From Trifolium pratense (taxonomy: Eukaryota > Streptophyta > Magnoliopsida > Fabales > Fabaceae), in assembly GCF_020283565.1 (NCBI RefSeq), contig NC_060065.1:23610409-23674408 (forward strand): a DNA stretch of 64,000 nucleotides. Direction: 5' to 3'. The notes below the pieces were generated by a model. That model did not search any database. It worked only from the letters and a program-made list of their open reading frames with translations, and was not told the origin of the DNA. The position numbers were made by a program, and so were the translations under genes. Below, one piece after another: positions 1 to 10,253 of the stretch. Numbering within the stretch: position 1 is the first letter of the stretch; the number at the start of each line of letters is the position of its first letter.

Positions 1-1481
1 TTCTGTTTCTTGCTGAACCAGGATATAAGGTTGTTGCCCAAAAAGAAACAAGCTCCTAGGGTGCTTTTTCTATCATCTGCACAACCTGCCCAATCAGCAT
101 CACAATACCCCTCTAGCATAGACTTGTTCTTGTAGACCCTCTTGGTACCAATCACATTAGTATTTTCTGGTCTAGGAACTAAGTCCCAAACTTCATTCTT
201 CTTGAACTGATTTAGCTCTTCTTGCATAGCATTTATCCAAAACTCATCAGTAAGGGCTTCCATCACATTTTTGGGTTCAAACTTAGAAACAAAACAAGCA
301 TTAGGAGCTAAGTCAAGTGTCCTTCTAGTAGTAATTCCATGATTAGGATTACCAATAATCAGATCTGTAGGATGATTCTTTTGAGTACGAATGGGTGACC
401 CTTTCTTTGAAGTAGCAAAGATTGGTTCAGGTATAGTAATCTCTGTATCATTCTTGAATTCCTCAATAGATTCAGAATCTATGCTACCTAGGATAGATGC
501 TGTAGCATCTTCTGTATCATCTTTCACAACATTGTTTTTCTCTCTTTGAAGTAGAATACATAGATCTTTGAATACGTCAAAGGTCTCTGATTTCTTTCTA
601 ATAAAATTTATCCAGGTATATCTAAAGAAATCATTTACAACAACATAGGCATACCTTTTTCCTCCTAAGCTTTCAGTTTGCATAGGTTCCATCAAATCCA
701 TGTGTAGAAGCTCAAGAACTCTGGTAGTGGTAAGATGCTGCAGCTTTGGATGTGGCTTCTTGGTTTGTTTTCCAATTTGACATTCACCACAAATGCTTCC
801 TTCTTCGATCTTGAGATTTGGCAAGCCCTTGATGGCTTCTTCAGGTATAGCTTTCTTCATGCTTCTTAAGTTGAGATGACCAAGTTTTTGGTGCCACAAT
901 TTTATTTCATCTTCTTTCGTGATTAAGCATGTCGACACATTTGCCTCTTCTTGGGGAACCCATAAGTAGCAGTTGTCTTTTGATCTGACGCCCCTCATCA
1001 AAATTTCACCCTCATCATTTGTAACCAAACATTCAGACTTGGTGAAGTTTACCTTCATCCCTTGGTCGCATAATTGACTGATGCTTATTAAATTTGCAGT
1101 CAATCCTTTTACTAACAACACATTGCTTAGTTTAGGCAAGCTATTACTGTTGAGCTCCCCTATACCAACAATTTCTCCTTTAGTACCATTACCACAAGTT
1201 ACAAAACTAGTTGAGTAAGACTTTAAATCAACAAGAAATTTTTCAATTCCGGTCATGTGTCTTGAACAACCACTATCAAAATACCAGTCTTCCCTTGATG
1301 AAGCTCTAAGTGATGTGTGAGCAATCAGAGCAGTAATCTTCTTCTCAAGTTGAGTATCATCACTGGTCTTCACATTCTTACCTTTAGGTTTCCATTCTTG
1401 TTGAGTGGAGGGCAGTTGTGGAAACTGGTTTAGGCTGATGATGCCTGTTAGGGTATCCAAACAATTTGTAACAAAAAGGTC
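1..1481 (-). pseudogene. Pol remnant of element A: protease, partial integrase, RNase H start; two in-frame deletions
   Basis: One minus-strand frame is open from a TAA at 1482-1484 to the left edge, about 490 codons. It has no obvious start and is entered by a frameshift from gag near 1440. In order it shows the protease motif DSGCSRHMTG, the GAG-pre-integrase zinc residues (WHQKLGHLNL, CGECQIGKQ) and the start of the integrase core (HMDLMEPMQ, first Asp). Compared with element B, the integrase jumps near 535-540 from LLQREKN straight into the linker after the core, losing the second Asp and the Glu. Near 125 it jumps from GTKRVYKNKS to GYCDADWAG, losing all of reverse transcriptase. Both deletions keep the frame. 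The product could act only as protease plus fragments, so pol is not autonomous. Confidence 0.8.
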
Positions 1482-1791
1482 TTATATGCCCTTTTCTGCC
1501 ACAGTAGTGACATATCCAAGAGTGATGTTTTCTTTTGTTCTTTGACAAGGGATGCTGCTTATGATGTTGTAGCATCTGTTGAGGCATCTTTCGCTTATGA
1601 GTTTCTTTTGGATGCATGTACGTGAGATCTGGGCTGTAACCTTTGTGTTTGTTGACATTCTCATAACTAAGCCCAATATGTTTAGGCTTTAGAACATTTT
1701 TCTCTAAGATTTCTTCTAGTTGACCATCAGCTTTATGAAGTTTATCAAGATGATCATCATCTTTATACAACATGTCAGAGAATTTTCTCAA
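1384..1791 (-). pseudogene. Gag C-terminal part of element A with a second CCHC zinc knuckle
   Basis: Continuation of gag in a shifted frame. It holds the knuckle CHYCGRKGHIRPFCYKLFGYP (C-x2-C-x4-H-x4-C), preceded by a Lys/His-rich stretch, and it binds nucleic acid in related elements. It is separated from the main gag frame by a frameshift around 1860-1880 and from the protease frame by another near 1440, where the frame ends at 1384. Element B has the same knuckle at about 10320-10375. In the intact ancestor, gag and pol were one frame, as the B copy shows. Confidence 0.75.
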
Positions 1792-1859
1792 ACGCCAAAT
1801 GTCAGCATTTAATTTTTCAATGACTTCCTTAGCTTCATCAAGATCAGAGGATAGATAAT

Positions 1860-3125
1860 TTACCTCTTCTGGAGCTCATCCATCTTTGATATATTTTCAA
1901 ATTTTTCTGCCTTCAATTGATTGATGGTTACCTTTTGTTTCTCAATGACTTTGCATATTTCTCCACTCTTGAGGCAGAGTTCTCTGTAAGAATCAGCAAG
2001 TTCTTCGTAGGTTACCTCTCCATCACAAGATTCTGTATCAGATGTAATAGTACCTGTTAAGACTGAGATATGTTTGGCAGTCACAGATGTTGTATCATCT
2101 TCTGAGTCATCATCATCAGACCAACTGACAGTTAGTCCTTTCTTCGTTCTTTTCTGATATGTTGGACATTCAGGTCTGATGTGACCATATCCCTCGCATT
2201 CATGACATTGAATATTCTTGTTTAAGCTTGACCTTTCATCACTCTTAGGTTTTCCTTGATTCACAATGCTGCGCATAGTGCCTGGAGCATCATTCTTAGA
2301 ATTTGGTCTGGGTCTTTTGTCCATTTGTTTTAGAACTTTGTTGAACTGTTTTCCCAGCAACTCCATAGCTTCAGAGATACTTTCATTAGATTCTTCATCC
2401 TCTTCTAGATCTTCTTCATCATTTTTGGATGAAAAAGCAATGCTCTTATTTTTCTTTTCACTTCTTCCATTTACAACACTTTCATAAGTTTGGAGTGATC
2501 CAACCAGTTCATCCAGCTTCATCTGAGATATGTTTTTGGCTTCTTCCATAGCTGTGACTTTCATATCAAATTTCTTTGGAAGAGATCTGAGCAATTTTCT
2601 TACTAACTTTTCTTCGGGAATTTTCTCCCCCAAAGCATCAAATTGATTATCATAATCTAGAATAGTCATATGAAAATCTTGAATTGTTTCCTCATCCTTC
2701 ATACGTAAATTTTCAAACTGAGTAGTAAGGATCTGTAATTTGGACATTTTTACCTGAGGAGTACCTTCATGAACAGTTTCAAGAATCTTCCATGCTTCCT
2801 TGGCTGAGACACATTTTTTGATCAGTTTGAAGATGTGTTTGTCTACCCCATTGTATAATGCATATAATGCTTTTGAATTTCCCAAAGCAAGCTCATCTTC
2901 TTCTTTAGACCAGTCCTCCTCAGCTTTTAGTTCAAGTGTTGGCTTTCCATCCTTGTCCATGACCACAGGGGGGTCCCATCCTTTCAGAACAGCTTTCCAA
3001 GTTTTGCTATCCATAGATTTTAGGAAAGCAATCATGCGTGATTTCCAATAATCATAGTTGGAGACACCAACTAGAAGCGGTGGTCTGCTTACAAGCCCTC
3101 CTTCTTTGTCCATGTTGCCAGACAT
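1860..3125 (-). pseudogene. Gag of element A (UBN2-type capsid plus zinc knuckle)
   Basis: Open frame of 421 codons starting MSGNMDKEGGLVSRPPLL, about 50 bp downstream of the primer-binding site. It shows the copia gag signature SNYDYWKSRMIAFLKSMD near residue 25 and a helical UBN2-like capsid region to about residue 220. Next come an acidic, Ser-rich linker, a CCHC knuckle CHECEGYGHIRPEC near residue 305, and a coiled-coil-like C-terminus. Gag forms the cytoplasmic virus-like particle that packages element RNA. The frame stops at 1860 where homology continues in another frame, so the gag-pol polyprotein is broken although the capsid part is intact. This is the best-preserved gag in the window. 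Confidence 0.85.
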
Positions 3126-3164
3126 TCTCCCTGGAGCTCACCCTATAACCAGAAAGGGTGCCTG

Positions 3165-3178
3165 CTCTGATGCCAATT
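3165..3178 (-). promoter_or_regulatory. Primer-binding site of element A
   Basis: Directly inside the 5' LTR the minus strand reads ATTGGCATCAGAGC. This is one base off the usual copia site TGGTATCAGAGC, which pairs with the 3' end of initiator tRNA-Met and primes minus-strand cDNA. Element B has the same variant (GGCATC); element C has the canonical GGTATC. Confidence 0.85.
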
Positions 3179-4155
3179 GTAATCTGGCACGCAGTGAACA
3201 CAATGCTGCACAAGATGCTATAGCATATGTTGCAGCAAGACAGGCGCTGAATAAAATAAAGCAATAAACAACAGAATAATAAATAACACAGATCGTTTGT
3301 TAACCCAGTTCAGTGCAACGTCACCTACTCTGGGGGATACCAATCCAGGAATGAATCCACTATAATAGCTCTAGTTCAAAGCCCTCGACCAACACCCGGT
3401 ACTTGACTTATCGCCTAGACACTACCCGTGCAATCCTATCTAAGAACCTCTTAGATAATGAGACCCCGTCCCAAATTCCCTCTAACAACACGTACCATGT
3501 TGCTGTCAATAATAATAATCAAGATGGAGACACTCTCCTAGAAACTAGACCACACTCTTGCTTAAAAGCTTATGAGTGAATCACACACACTAACTCCGTG
3601 CTTAAAAGCTTAGGAGCAGCTTACAATAAACAACACAAACACAGTCCTAAACTTGCATCAAAACGATACAAGAAAGGCTCACAAAAAACATACAACCAAA
3701 ACCTTAAAAACCGGCACGCTTTATGAAAGACAAGGTTTTGAATACACGAGTTGTAAAGGCTTGAGGCTTCGCATATTTATAGTCTTCAATTGTCTTGATG
3801 TCCAAGTTAGGTCTTCAGACTTGTACAGCTGTGAGAATTGCGGCCAACCCTATATTATTTTCAGAAATATAATTCCTGTTGTTCCAAACAAAAAAAACGC
3901 AAAAATATAATATAATTATATTTTTGTTTTAAATCACTTTCCTTTGACCGACTTCAATAAACTTGCTGAGTAAGTCTCGTCTTGCCTAGACGCACGTGCC
4001 TGAATATATAATTGAAGCAAATCTTGACTCAGATTTGAAATAAAAATTCTGCACGAAAACAGAGCTTCAGTATGCTGTACTATAATGCTACAGCATCTCA
4101 GTCCAGCATCTGGCTGGTTGGCTTTTGCAAAATGTAGCCAATCAAAACACCAACA
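3179..4155 (-). repeat. 5' LTR of element A
   Basis: Reads TGTTGGTGTTTTGATTGGC inward from 4155 and ends CCAGATTACA at 3179, i.e. TG...CA termini, 977 bp. The first about 30 bases match the start of element C's LTR, which places both in one family. A TATA-like CTATAAATATGC lies at about 3770-3782 on the minus strand, in the expected place for the U3/R boundary. Several short palindromes of the type ATGCTATAGCAT (3218-3229) and ATGCTACAGCAT (4086-4097) are present. The right flank is AAAAC, and its partner would lie beyond the left edge. Confidence 0.85.
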
Positions 4156-4795
4156 AAAACTACTAGCCTCATGGAACAACACAAGGGAGAAATAAACTCC
4201 CATATTAGATGCTAAGAAGTAGGAGAAGTAAACTCCTAATAGTTAAAGTGCATCCATTCATCATAAGAACATCAGGAAAAATAAATTCCCATAAACATCT
4301 GAGAAAAATAAATTCTCAGTCATAGTGGATAGTGAACTCATTAGTCAGGTGCCATCACACTTGGCACAACACTTGTCATCAAACACATTCAGGCGATCAA
4401 GAGATATTATCACTCACACTCCCCCTGAATTCATGCATACGAACATCCGATAGAGAAAGAATAATTTACTCCTCCCCCTTAACACATGCATATTACTCAC
4501 ACTCCCTCTCAATACGAGCATAGATCAATAGCGCAGAAACAGTCACCAGATGTAAGAACATCTGTCCACACACTTGTCACACACACACACACACTACTCC
4601 CCCTTTTTAGCCATAATTTTGACAAACACCATGCATAGGAAAAACATAGAGTAGCAGACAAGAGAAATATCAGAGTGCACATATTACAGACCATAATGCA
4701 CACACAGGTGCTAGAAATCCAGGGCCTTGCCCATAAAAGGAACAAAAGAGAAATACCAAAAGTACATCAGAAAAACATAAGAAAAACATCATAAG
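4156..4795 (-). other. 3' untranslated region of element B
   Basis: Non-coding part between the end of the extra ORF and the point where element A inserted. It resembles the 3' part of element C (for example near 18970 and 19300-20220). It contains four small inverted repeats described separately and several copies of the ACACTTGTC/ACATCTGTC-type motif (4345-4375, 4555-4580). A CA-rich run lies at about 4577-4595. No polypurine tract or LTR start remains, because the end was lost to the element A insertion. Confidence 0.7.
4185..4318 (-). other. Four hairpins with a constant UUUAUUU-type loop (element B)
   Basis: Four perfect or near-perfect inverted repeats lie within 135 bp. On the plus strand they are GGGAG-AAATAAA-CTCCC (4185-4201), TAGGAG-AAGTAAA-CTCCTA (4220-4238), AGGAA-AAATAAA-TTCCC (4274-4290) and TGAGAA-AAATAAA-TTCTCA (4300-4318). 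In the element's sense strand the seven-base loop is UUUAUUU, with one variant UUUACUU. The stems differ from each other yet remain paired; the third has one mismatch that becomes a G-U pair in RNA. Paired changes with a fixed loop argue for an RNA structure rather than simple copied sequence. Element C has seven more. The function is unknown. Confidence 0.75.
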
Positions 4796-6881
4796 TCAGA
4801 TAGAAGAACTTTCATCATAGTCCTCCATCATATCCTCAGTGTCATCATCAGAGCCACTAGTTTCCACACCTTCTTGTCCATCAGGCTCACCCTCAGCAAT
4901 CTCAGCAGCTTCCTCAGCCTTGAGGGCCTCAATCACACGATCTATCTTCAATTTTCTGGCCTCAAGTGCTCTGCTAGCCTCAGTCAAGTCAGCAATCATC
5001 TGCTTCCTAGAGAGTACCCCAGCCTGGATAGATGAGCCAACACCTGCTGCAACATTTGTCCCTTCAAGCAGCCTTTGCTCAATGGTCAGCAATCCTTTCC
5101 TTTTACAAGGAATATCAGTACTCCTCAGAATATCTGGATGCTGCTCAAGGATGATATTACATAACAGAGTGGGAAGGGCTACTGGCTTCTCAACAGCATA
5201 GGTCATAGCATGGCTTAATGTTTCATGAAAGAAATATGACCCATAAACAAATTTTGCCTTAGTACCCCACAACATAAATGAATTTTCCTAAACCTCTGGC
5301 CACATCACCTGAGTTGGTTGTAGGCACCCAATTGTGTGCAGTAATCCTATTTAAAATGGCGTAAAATGGAGAGAGAGAGAAGTTGCAGCCAACTTAGCCT
5401 TAGTAGGCCAAACTTTCAACCTGCCAGCTGTGAGGACCTTGCAGACCTCATTGTCTGTAACCTTTATATCAGCCACCTCTTCAGAATTTCTTTGCAGATA
5501 TTGGCTAATAACAGTTGGTGAGAATTTGACACACTTCCCACGAACAAAAACTTGCCTATATTCAGGACTTGCTGGATCATTACAGTTTTCAGCCACATTA
5601 ATCAAAAATTCTTTGACAAGCCTGTCATAGCACTTGTCCAAACCACAGACAGTCTTCATCAAACCTGCATATTCAATAGCTTCAACAACACTTTGGCATT
5701 GGAGGATGTCTTCCTTCAGATTCCTCTCTAGAGCCAACCTCCTGTGATATACAAATTTCCATCTAGCAGACCCATTATCCAGATGGAATGATACATTGTC
5801 TAATGGAGCATAGGGAACAGACTGAGGGACCTTCTTTCTTCCTATACTCTTCCTAGATGTGCTTCCAGATGCAGCAACATCTGTCTCTAGCTCAAACTCA
5901 GAGTCACTAGTTGGTGGAGCTTTCTTTTTCTTAGCTTTTCCCTTTTCCTCAGTTCTAGGAACCACCTTACTAACAGGTTTTGGAGGTCCATATAGGGGCT
6001 TTCTACCAGTACCTTTTCCAGCCCTAGATGATTTGGGCGTTTGGACAGGTGTGTTAGCAGTTTCTATACCTTTACCAGCCCTGCTTCTAGTCCTTCTAGC
6101 CACACTAACATCAGAATTTGTAGGAACAGACTCATCACTAACAGTGGTTTCATTTACAATTATAACATCAGGATTTTCATTAACATCCTTATCAGCAGCA
6201 ATCTCCTCACCAGCAGACTTAGGTTTGGGACTCTCATCAGACTCAGAATAGTCCACAAGATTTTCTGTTGCCAAAGACGTGGGTAACATCTGGCACAACA
6301 TTTGGGCTCAGCGTCAGGTGTCACAACACTTGACGCAGCATGAGTCTCAGGACATGTTTTCTTGAGAGACTCGGCAGCAACAACATTATTGGTCTCAGTG
6401 GAAGCACCAATATTAGAATCAACAATAGTAGGGGGGTTAGGAACATTTTTCCCAATTTTTCAGACACAGCAGGGTCCTTTAAACATAGGGTTTCAGCAGA
6501 ATTTGGAACATTAAGGTTTTGATTAAGAGAATTCTTACCAGATGCGTCAACATTTTCTTCAGCAAGATTAATGACAGGAGTAGCAGTACCACTCGATGGA
6601 AGTGGATCAATATGTAGTTCAGACATTGTGAAACTCCTCTTCGTTTCAGATTTCGATTTCTTGCTCTTCTTTTTCTTAATCGAAGCAGAGGGAGATGAAG
6701 AGTTGAGGCTCACATGTGATGTCTTCTCCTTCTTCGATGTTTTCTTCACCCTTTTAGCAGGACTAATAGGTGGTATACTTGAAAGGGGAATGGCGTTGAC
6801 AACAAGAGAGTCCATACCCATGGCGGACTGAAATCGAGTAGCTTCGTCGTTAATTGGAGTGGTTTTTGCAGAATCAGACAT
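4796..6881 (-). pseudogene. Extra ORF after pol (plant transposon protein-like, 'env' position), frameshifted
   Basis: After the end of pol a separate ORF starts at 6881 (MSDSAKTTPINDEATRFQ). It continues through frameshifts near 6440 (a run of G/C), 6290 and 5290-5375, and ends at 4796. In order: a Ser/Lys-rich basic N-terminus; an acidic low-complexity part with RRTRSRAGKG-type basic patches; and a globular part from about 5780 down, with the phrases CYDRLVKEF, YRQVFVRGKCVKFSP, GTKAKFVYGSYFF, ILEQHPDIL and CKRKG. A helical tail ends in DDDTEDMMEDYDESSSI. The globular part resembles the family annotated as 'putative plant transposon protein'. I see no signal peptide or membrane segment in the true frames, so an envelope role is not supported. 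Element C carries two related copies. Confidence 0.7.
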
Positions 6882-7119
6882 GGTGAGTATAATGAAGTAA
6901 AATTTGTGGTTGATGAGGATAGAAGTTGAGCGATTTCTGAGAAAGTAGAAAGTTGAAGTTGAGTTGATTTTCGTGAGGAAGAGAGGAAGATGAGAAGTTT
7001 GCATGATGATGGGTTGGTTATGAAAAGCAAATAATAACTCCCCTAAGTTAGCGTGCACCAAAAGTGGGAGAGAGAAATCAACTGCTGCACGCTCTCCATG
7101 CAGTAACTGCTATTGATTT

Positions 7120-8551
7120 TCAAATAGGCAAATTCCTAATTTGCCCCATTAATTTTTCAAATTGACTTGCGTCCAAAGCCTTTGTAAAAATGTCTGCTAA
7201 TTATTCTTCAGATGCAATGTGTTCAAGTGTGACAATTTTTTCTTCCACAATTTCTCTTATAAAATGATGTCGTATATCAATGTGCTTAGTCCTACTATGC
7301 TGAATAGGATTTTTAGAGATATTTATAGCACTCAGATTATCACAGTAAAGTGTCATGACATCTTGCTCAACACTGTACTCCTTCAACATTTGTCTCATCC
7401 ATAATAATTGTGAACAACTACTACCAGCTGCTATATATTCTGCCTCAGCTGTGGATAGTGACACACTGTTTTGCTTCTTACTAAACCAAGATACTAGATT
7501 GCTTCCCAAGAAGAAACATGCACCAGAAGTGCTCTTTCTATCATCAGCACTTCCTGCCCAATCTGCATCACAATAGCCAACTAAGGTAGAATCATTACCA
7601 TGAGAGTATAATATTCCATAGCCACATGTTCCATTGACATATTTGAAGATTCTCTTTACTTGAGTCAGATGACTCATCTTGGGTTCAGATTGATATCTAG
7701 CACAAACACCTACTGCAAACATGATATCAGGTCTGCTAGTTGTAAGATATAGCAAGCTTCCAATCATACTTCTGTAGAGACTTTGATCCACATCAATTCC
7801 TTTCTCATCTTTGGTAAGCTTCAAATGTGTAGGTGCAGGTGTCCTTTTGTGACTACCACCTTCCATTTCAAACTTCTTTACAATGTTTCTTGCATATTTT
7901 TCTTGAGAAATAAATATAGTGTCTTCCATTTGTTTGACCTGAAGACCTAAAAAGAATGTTAGTTCCCCTACAAGACTCATTTCAAATTCAGATTGCATTT
8001 GTTGCACAAAGTGTTCCACCATCTGTCTTGACATTCCACCAAATACAATATCGTCCACATATATCTGAGCTATCATTAGCTTCCCTTTTTCCACTCTTAC
8101 AAACAGGGTTTTATCATTGCCACCCTTCTTGTATCCATGGGCTGGCAAGAAACTCAGTCAATCTTTCATACCATGCTCTAGGGGCTTGCTTTAAGCCATA
8201 GAGAGCTTTCTTTAGTTTGTAGACATGATTAGGAAAACTTGGATCTACAAACCCTTTTGGTTGTTCAACATATACCTCTTCATTTAGATATCCATTTAGG
8301 AATGCACTCTTTACATCCATCTGATATAACTTGAATTTTAAGATGCATGCCACAGCCAAGAGCAATCTTATGGACTCCAAACGAGCAACTGGAGCAAAAG
8401 TTTCATCAAAGTCTACTCCTTCTATCTGGGTGTATCCTTGTGCCACAAGTCTGGCTTTATTTCTAGTAATATCACCATTTTCATCAGTTTTGTTCTTGTA
8501 GACCCACTTTGTACCAATAACATTTATACCATCTGGTCTAGGTACTAGATC
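7120..8551 (-). pseudogene. Reverse transcriptase and RNase H of element B
   Basis: Second half of pol. RT motifs in order: [29 protein letters not shown] (first catalytic Asp), [16 protein letters not shown] and the active site YVDDIVFGG. RNase H follows with YCDADWAG, STAEAEYIA, LYCDNLSAI and HIDIRHHF, which supply the acidic residues. The frame is broken by a frameshift near 8147, between the PRAWYERL and GYKKGG parts. A TAA replaces a Gln at 7201-7203, just before LADIFTKALD. The normal end is at 7120-7122. RT copies element RNA to cDNA, and RNase H removes the RNA strand. All catalytic residues are present in pieces, but no complete enzyme can be made. Confidence 0.85.
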
Positions 8552-10193
8552 TCATACCTCACTTCTTTTGAACTGAGTTAGTTCCTCCTGCATAGCATTG
8601 ATCCAGTATTCATCAGTCAAGGCTTCTTTAACCTTCTTTGGTTCAATCTTAGATATGAAGCATGAGTTAGAGATTGCTTCTTTTGATCTTCTTGTTGTAA
8701 TTCCTTGATTTGGATTTCCAATGACAAGATCCAGAGGATGATTCTTCTGTGTTCTAGTAGATGGTCCCTTGTTTGGTCTAGCAACCTCTGTAGTAGATTC
8801 AGAATGTTGATCAGGTTCAGGTTCAGTTTGATCATCATCTGGTGCGGGGACAGGTGTGATAACATCTGTCTCTTCAGCTGGATCTGCACTTATTGTATCA
8901 ATATCATCAACAACAACATTGATTGATTCCATCATAGTTCTTGTTCTGGAGTTAAAAACTCTGTAGGCTCTGCTGTTGGTTGAGTAACCTAAAAATATCC
9001 CTTCATCACTTTTGGGATCCAATTTTCTCCTAGGTTCTCTATCTGCCAAAATGTAACATTTTGATCCAAACACATGGAAATATTTCTCAGTAGGCTTTCT
9101 ATTCTTCCATAGTTCATACAATGTTGTAGCAGTACCTTTTCTTAATGTTACTCTATTGTGAATGTAACATGCTGTATTCATGGTTTCAGCCCAAAATTTG
9201 TAAGGAAGATTTTTGGCATGCAACATCACTCTAGCAGATTCTTGTAAAGTTCTGTTCTTTCTTTCAACCACACCATTTTGTTGAGGTGTAATTGGTGAAG
9301 AAAATTCATGAGCTATTCCTTCAGCAGCACAAAATTCAGCAAATTTAGAGTTTTCAAACTCCTTACCATGGTCACTTCTGATTCTTACAGTACCACAATC
9401 TTTTTCCTTTTGAAGTTGTAAGCAAAGATTTTTGAATTCTTCAAAAGTCTCAGATTTTTCCCTAATGAAATTGACCCAAGTGTATCTAGAGAAGTCATCA
9501 ACAACAACAAAAGCATATTTCTTACCTCCAAGACTGTCAACCTGTATGGGCCCCATCAGATCCATATGTAGTAACTCAAGAACTCTAGAAGTGGACAAGT
9601 GTTGCAACTTCTGATGCGACACCTTAGTTTGCTTCCCAATCTGACACTCACCACAGATGTTTCCTTCCTGTATCTGCAGACATGGTAGTCCTCTGATAGC
9701 TTCCTCAGATATGACTTTCTTCATACTCTTCAGGTTAAGGTGTCCCTAATTTTTGATGCCACTGCTTAACCTCATCATCTTTAGTTAAGAGGCATGTAGA
9801 TACATTGGCTTCTTCTAGAGGGACCCACAAGTAGCAATTATCCTTTGATCTAACACCCTTCATAAGGATGTTTCCTCCATTATTGCTGACAAGACATTCA
9901 TTTTTTGTAAAGTTGACTTGCATGCCTTGATCACATAGTTGGCTTATACTAATTAGATTAGCAGTTAGCCCTTTTACAAGGAGAACATTTTCAAGTTTTG
10001 GCAGACCATTGTCAATCAGTCTTCCAATACCCTTAATTTCCCCCTTTGCTCCATCTCTAAATGTCACAAAACTTGTTGCATAAGATTTTACCTCCTTTAA
10101 ATACTTTTCAACACCAGTCATGTGTCTGGAGCAACCACTATCAAAGTACCAATCTTCTTTTGATGAGGCTCTGAGAGAAGTATGAGCAATCAA
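8552..10193 (-). pseudogene. Protease and integrase of element B
   Basis: First half of pol. The protease motif is DSGCSRHMTG near 10130. GAG-pre-integrase has WHQKLG...CGECQIGKQ. The integrase core shows HMDLMGPIQ (Asp), RIRSDHGKEFEN (Asp) and PQQNGVVERKNRT (Glu), so the DDE triad is complete. A long Asp/Glu/Pro-rich linker then leads into RT. An extra base near 9740 shifts the frame (KLG then TP-stop), and the second part is open from 9724 to 8552. There TGA replaces the Trp of VWDLVPRP. The upstream part is in the same frame as gag, showing that gag and pol were one polyprotein. Confidence 0.85.
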
Positions 10194-10253
10194 ACTTTTC
10201 TCACTACTTTCAGCTGTACACTCCTTGATGTTGGTTGTATCCTCCTTTTGTTT

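Larger units (their letters stand above)
1..4155 (-). mobile_element. Copia element A (SIRE/Maximus-like), 3' end outside the window
   Basis: LTR retrotransposon on the minus strand. Reading leftward it shows the 5' LTR (3179-4155), a primer-binding site, gag, a second zinc knuckle, protease, and the remains of integrase and RNase H. It runs off the left edge, so its 3' LTR is not visible. Its 5' LTR begins at 4155 directly against the 3' untranslated region of element B, with no polypurine tract there. It is therefore a separate insertion into B, not B's own 3' LTR. Gag resembles that of element B closely, so A and B are the same lineage. The lineage name rests on the UBN2-type gag, the order PR-IN-RT-RH and the extra ORF in the relatives. 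Inference: a young nested copy that lost parts of pol. Confidence 0.85.

Noticed and set aside
4839..6286. Plus-strand frames of 66-130 codons opposite the extra ORF
   Set aside because: Ser/Leu-rich shadows of the real minus-strand coding sequence, which has a homologue in element C.
4796..6881. Envelope protein for the ORF after pol
   Set aside because: Leu-rich stretches appear only in the wrong frame after the frameshift near 6440. The true frames show no signal peptide or membrane segment.
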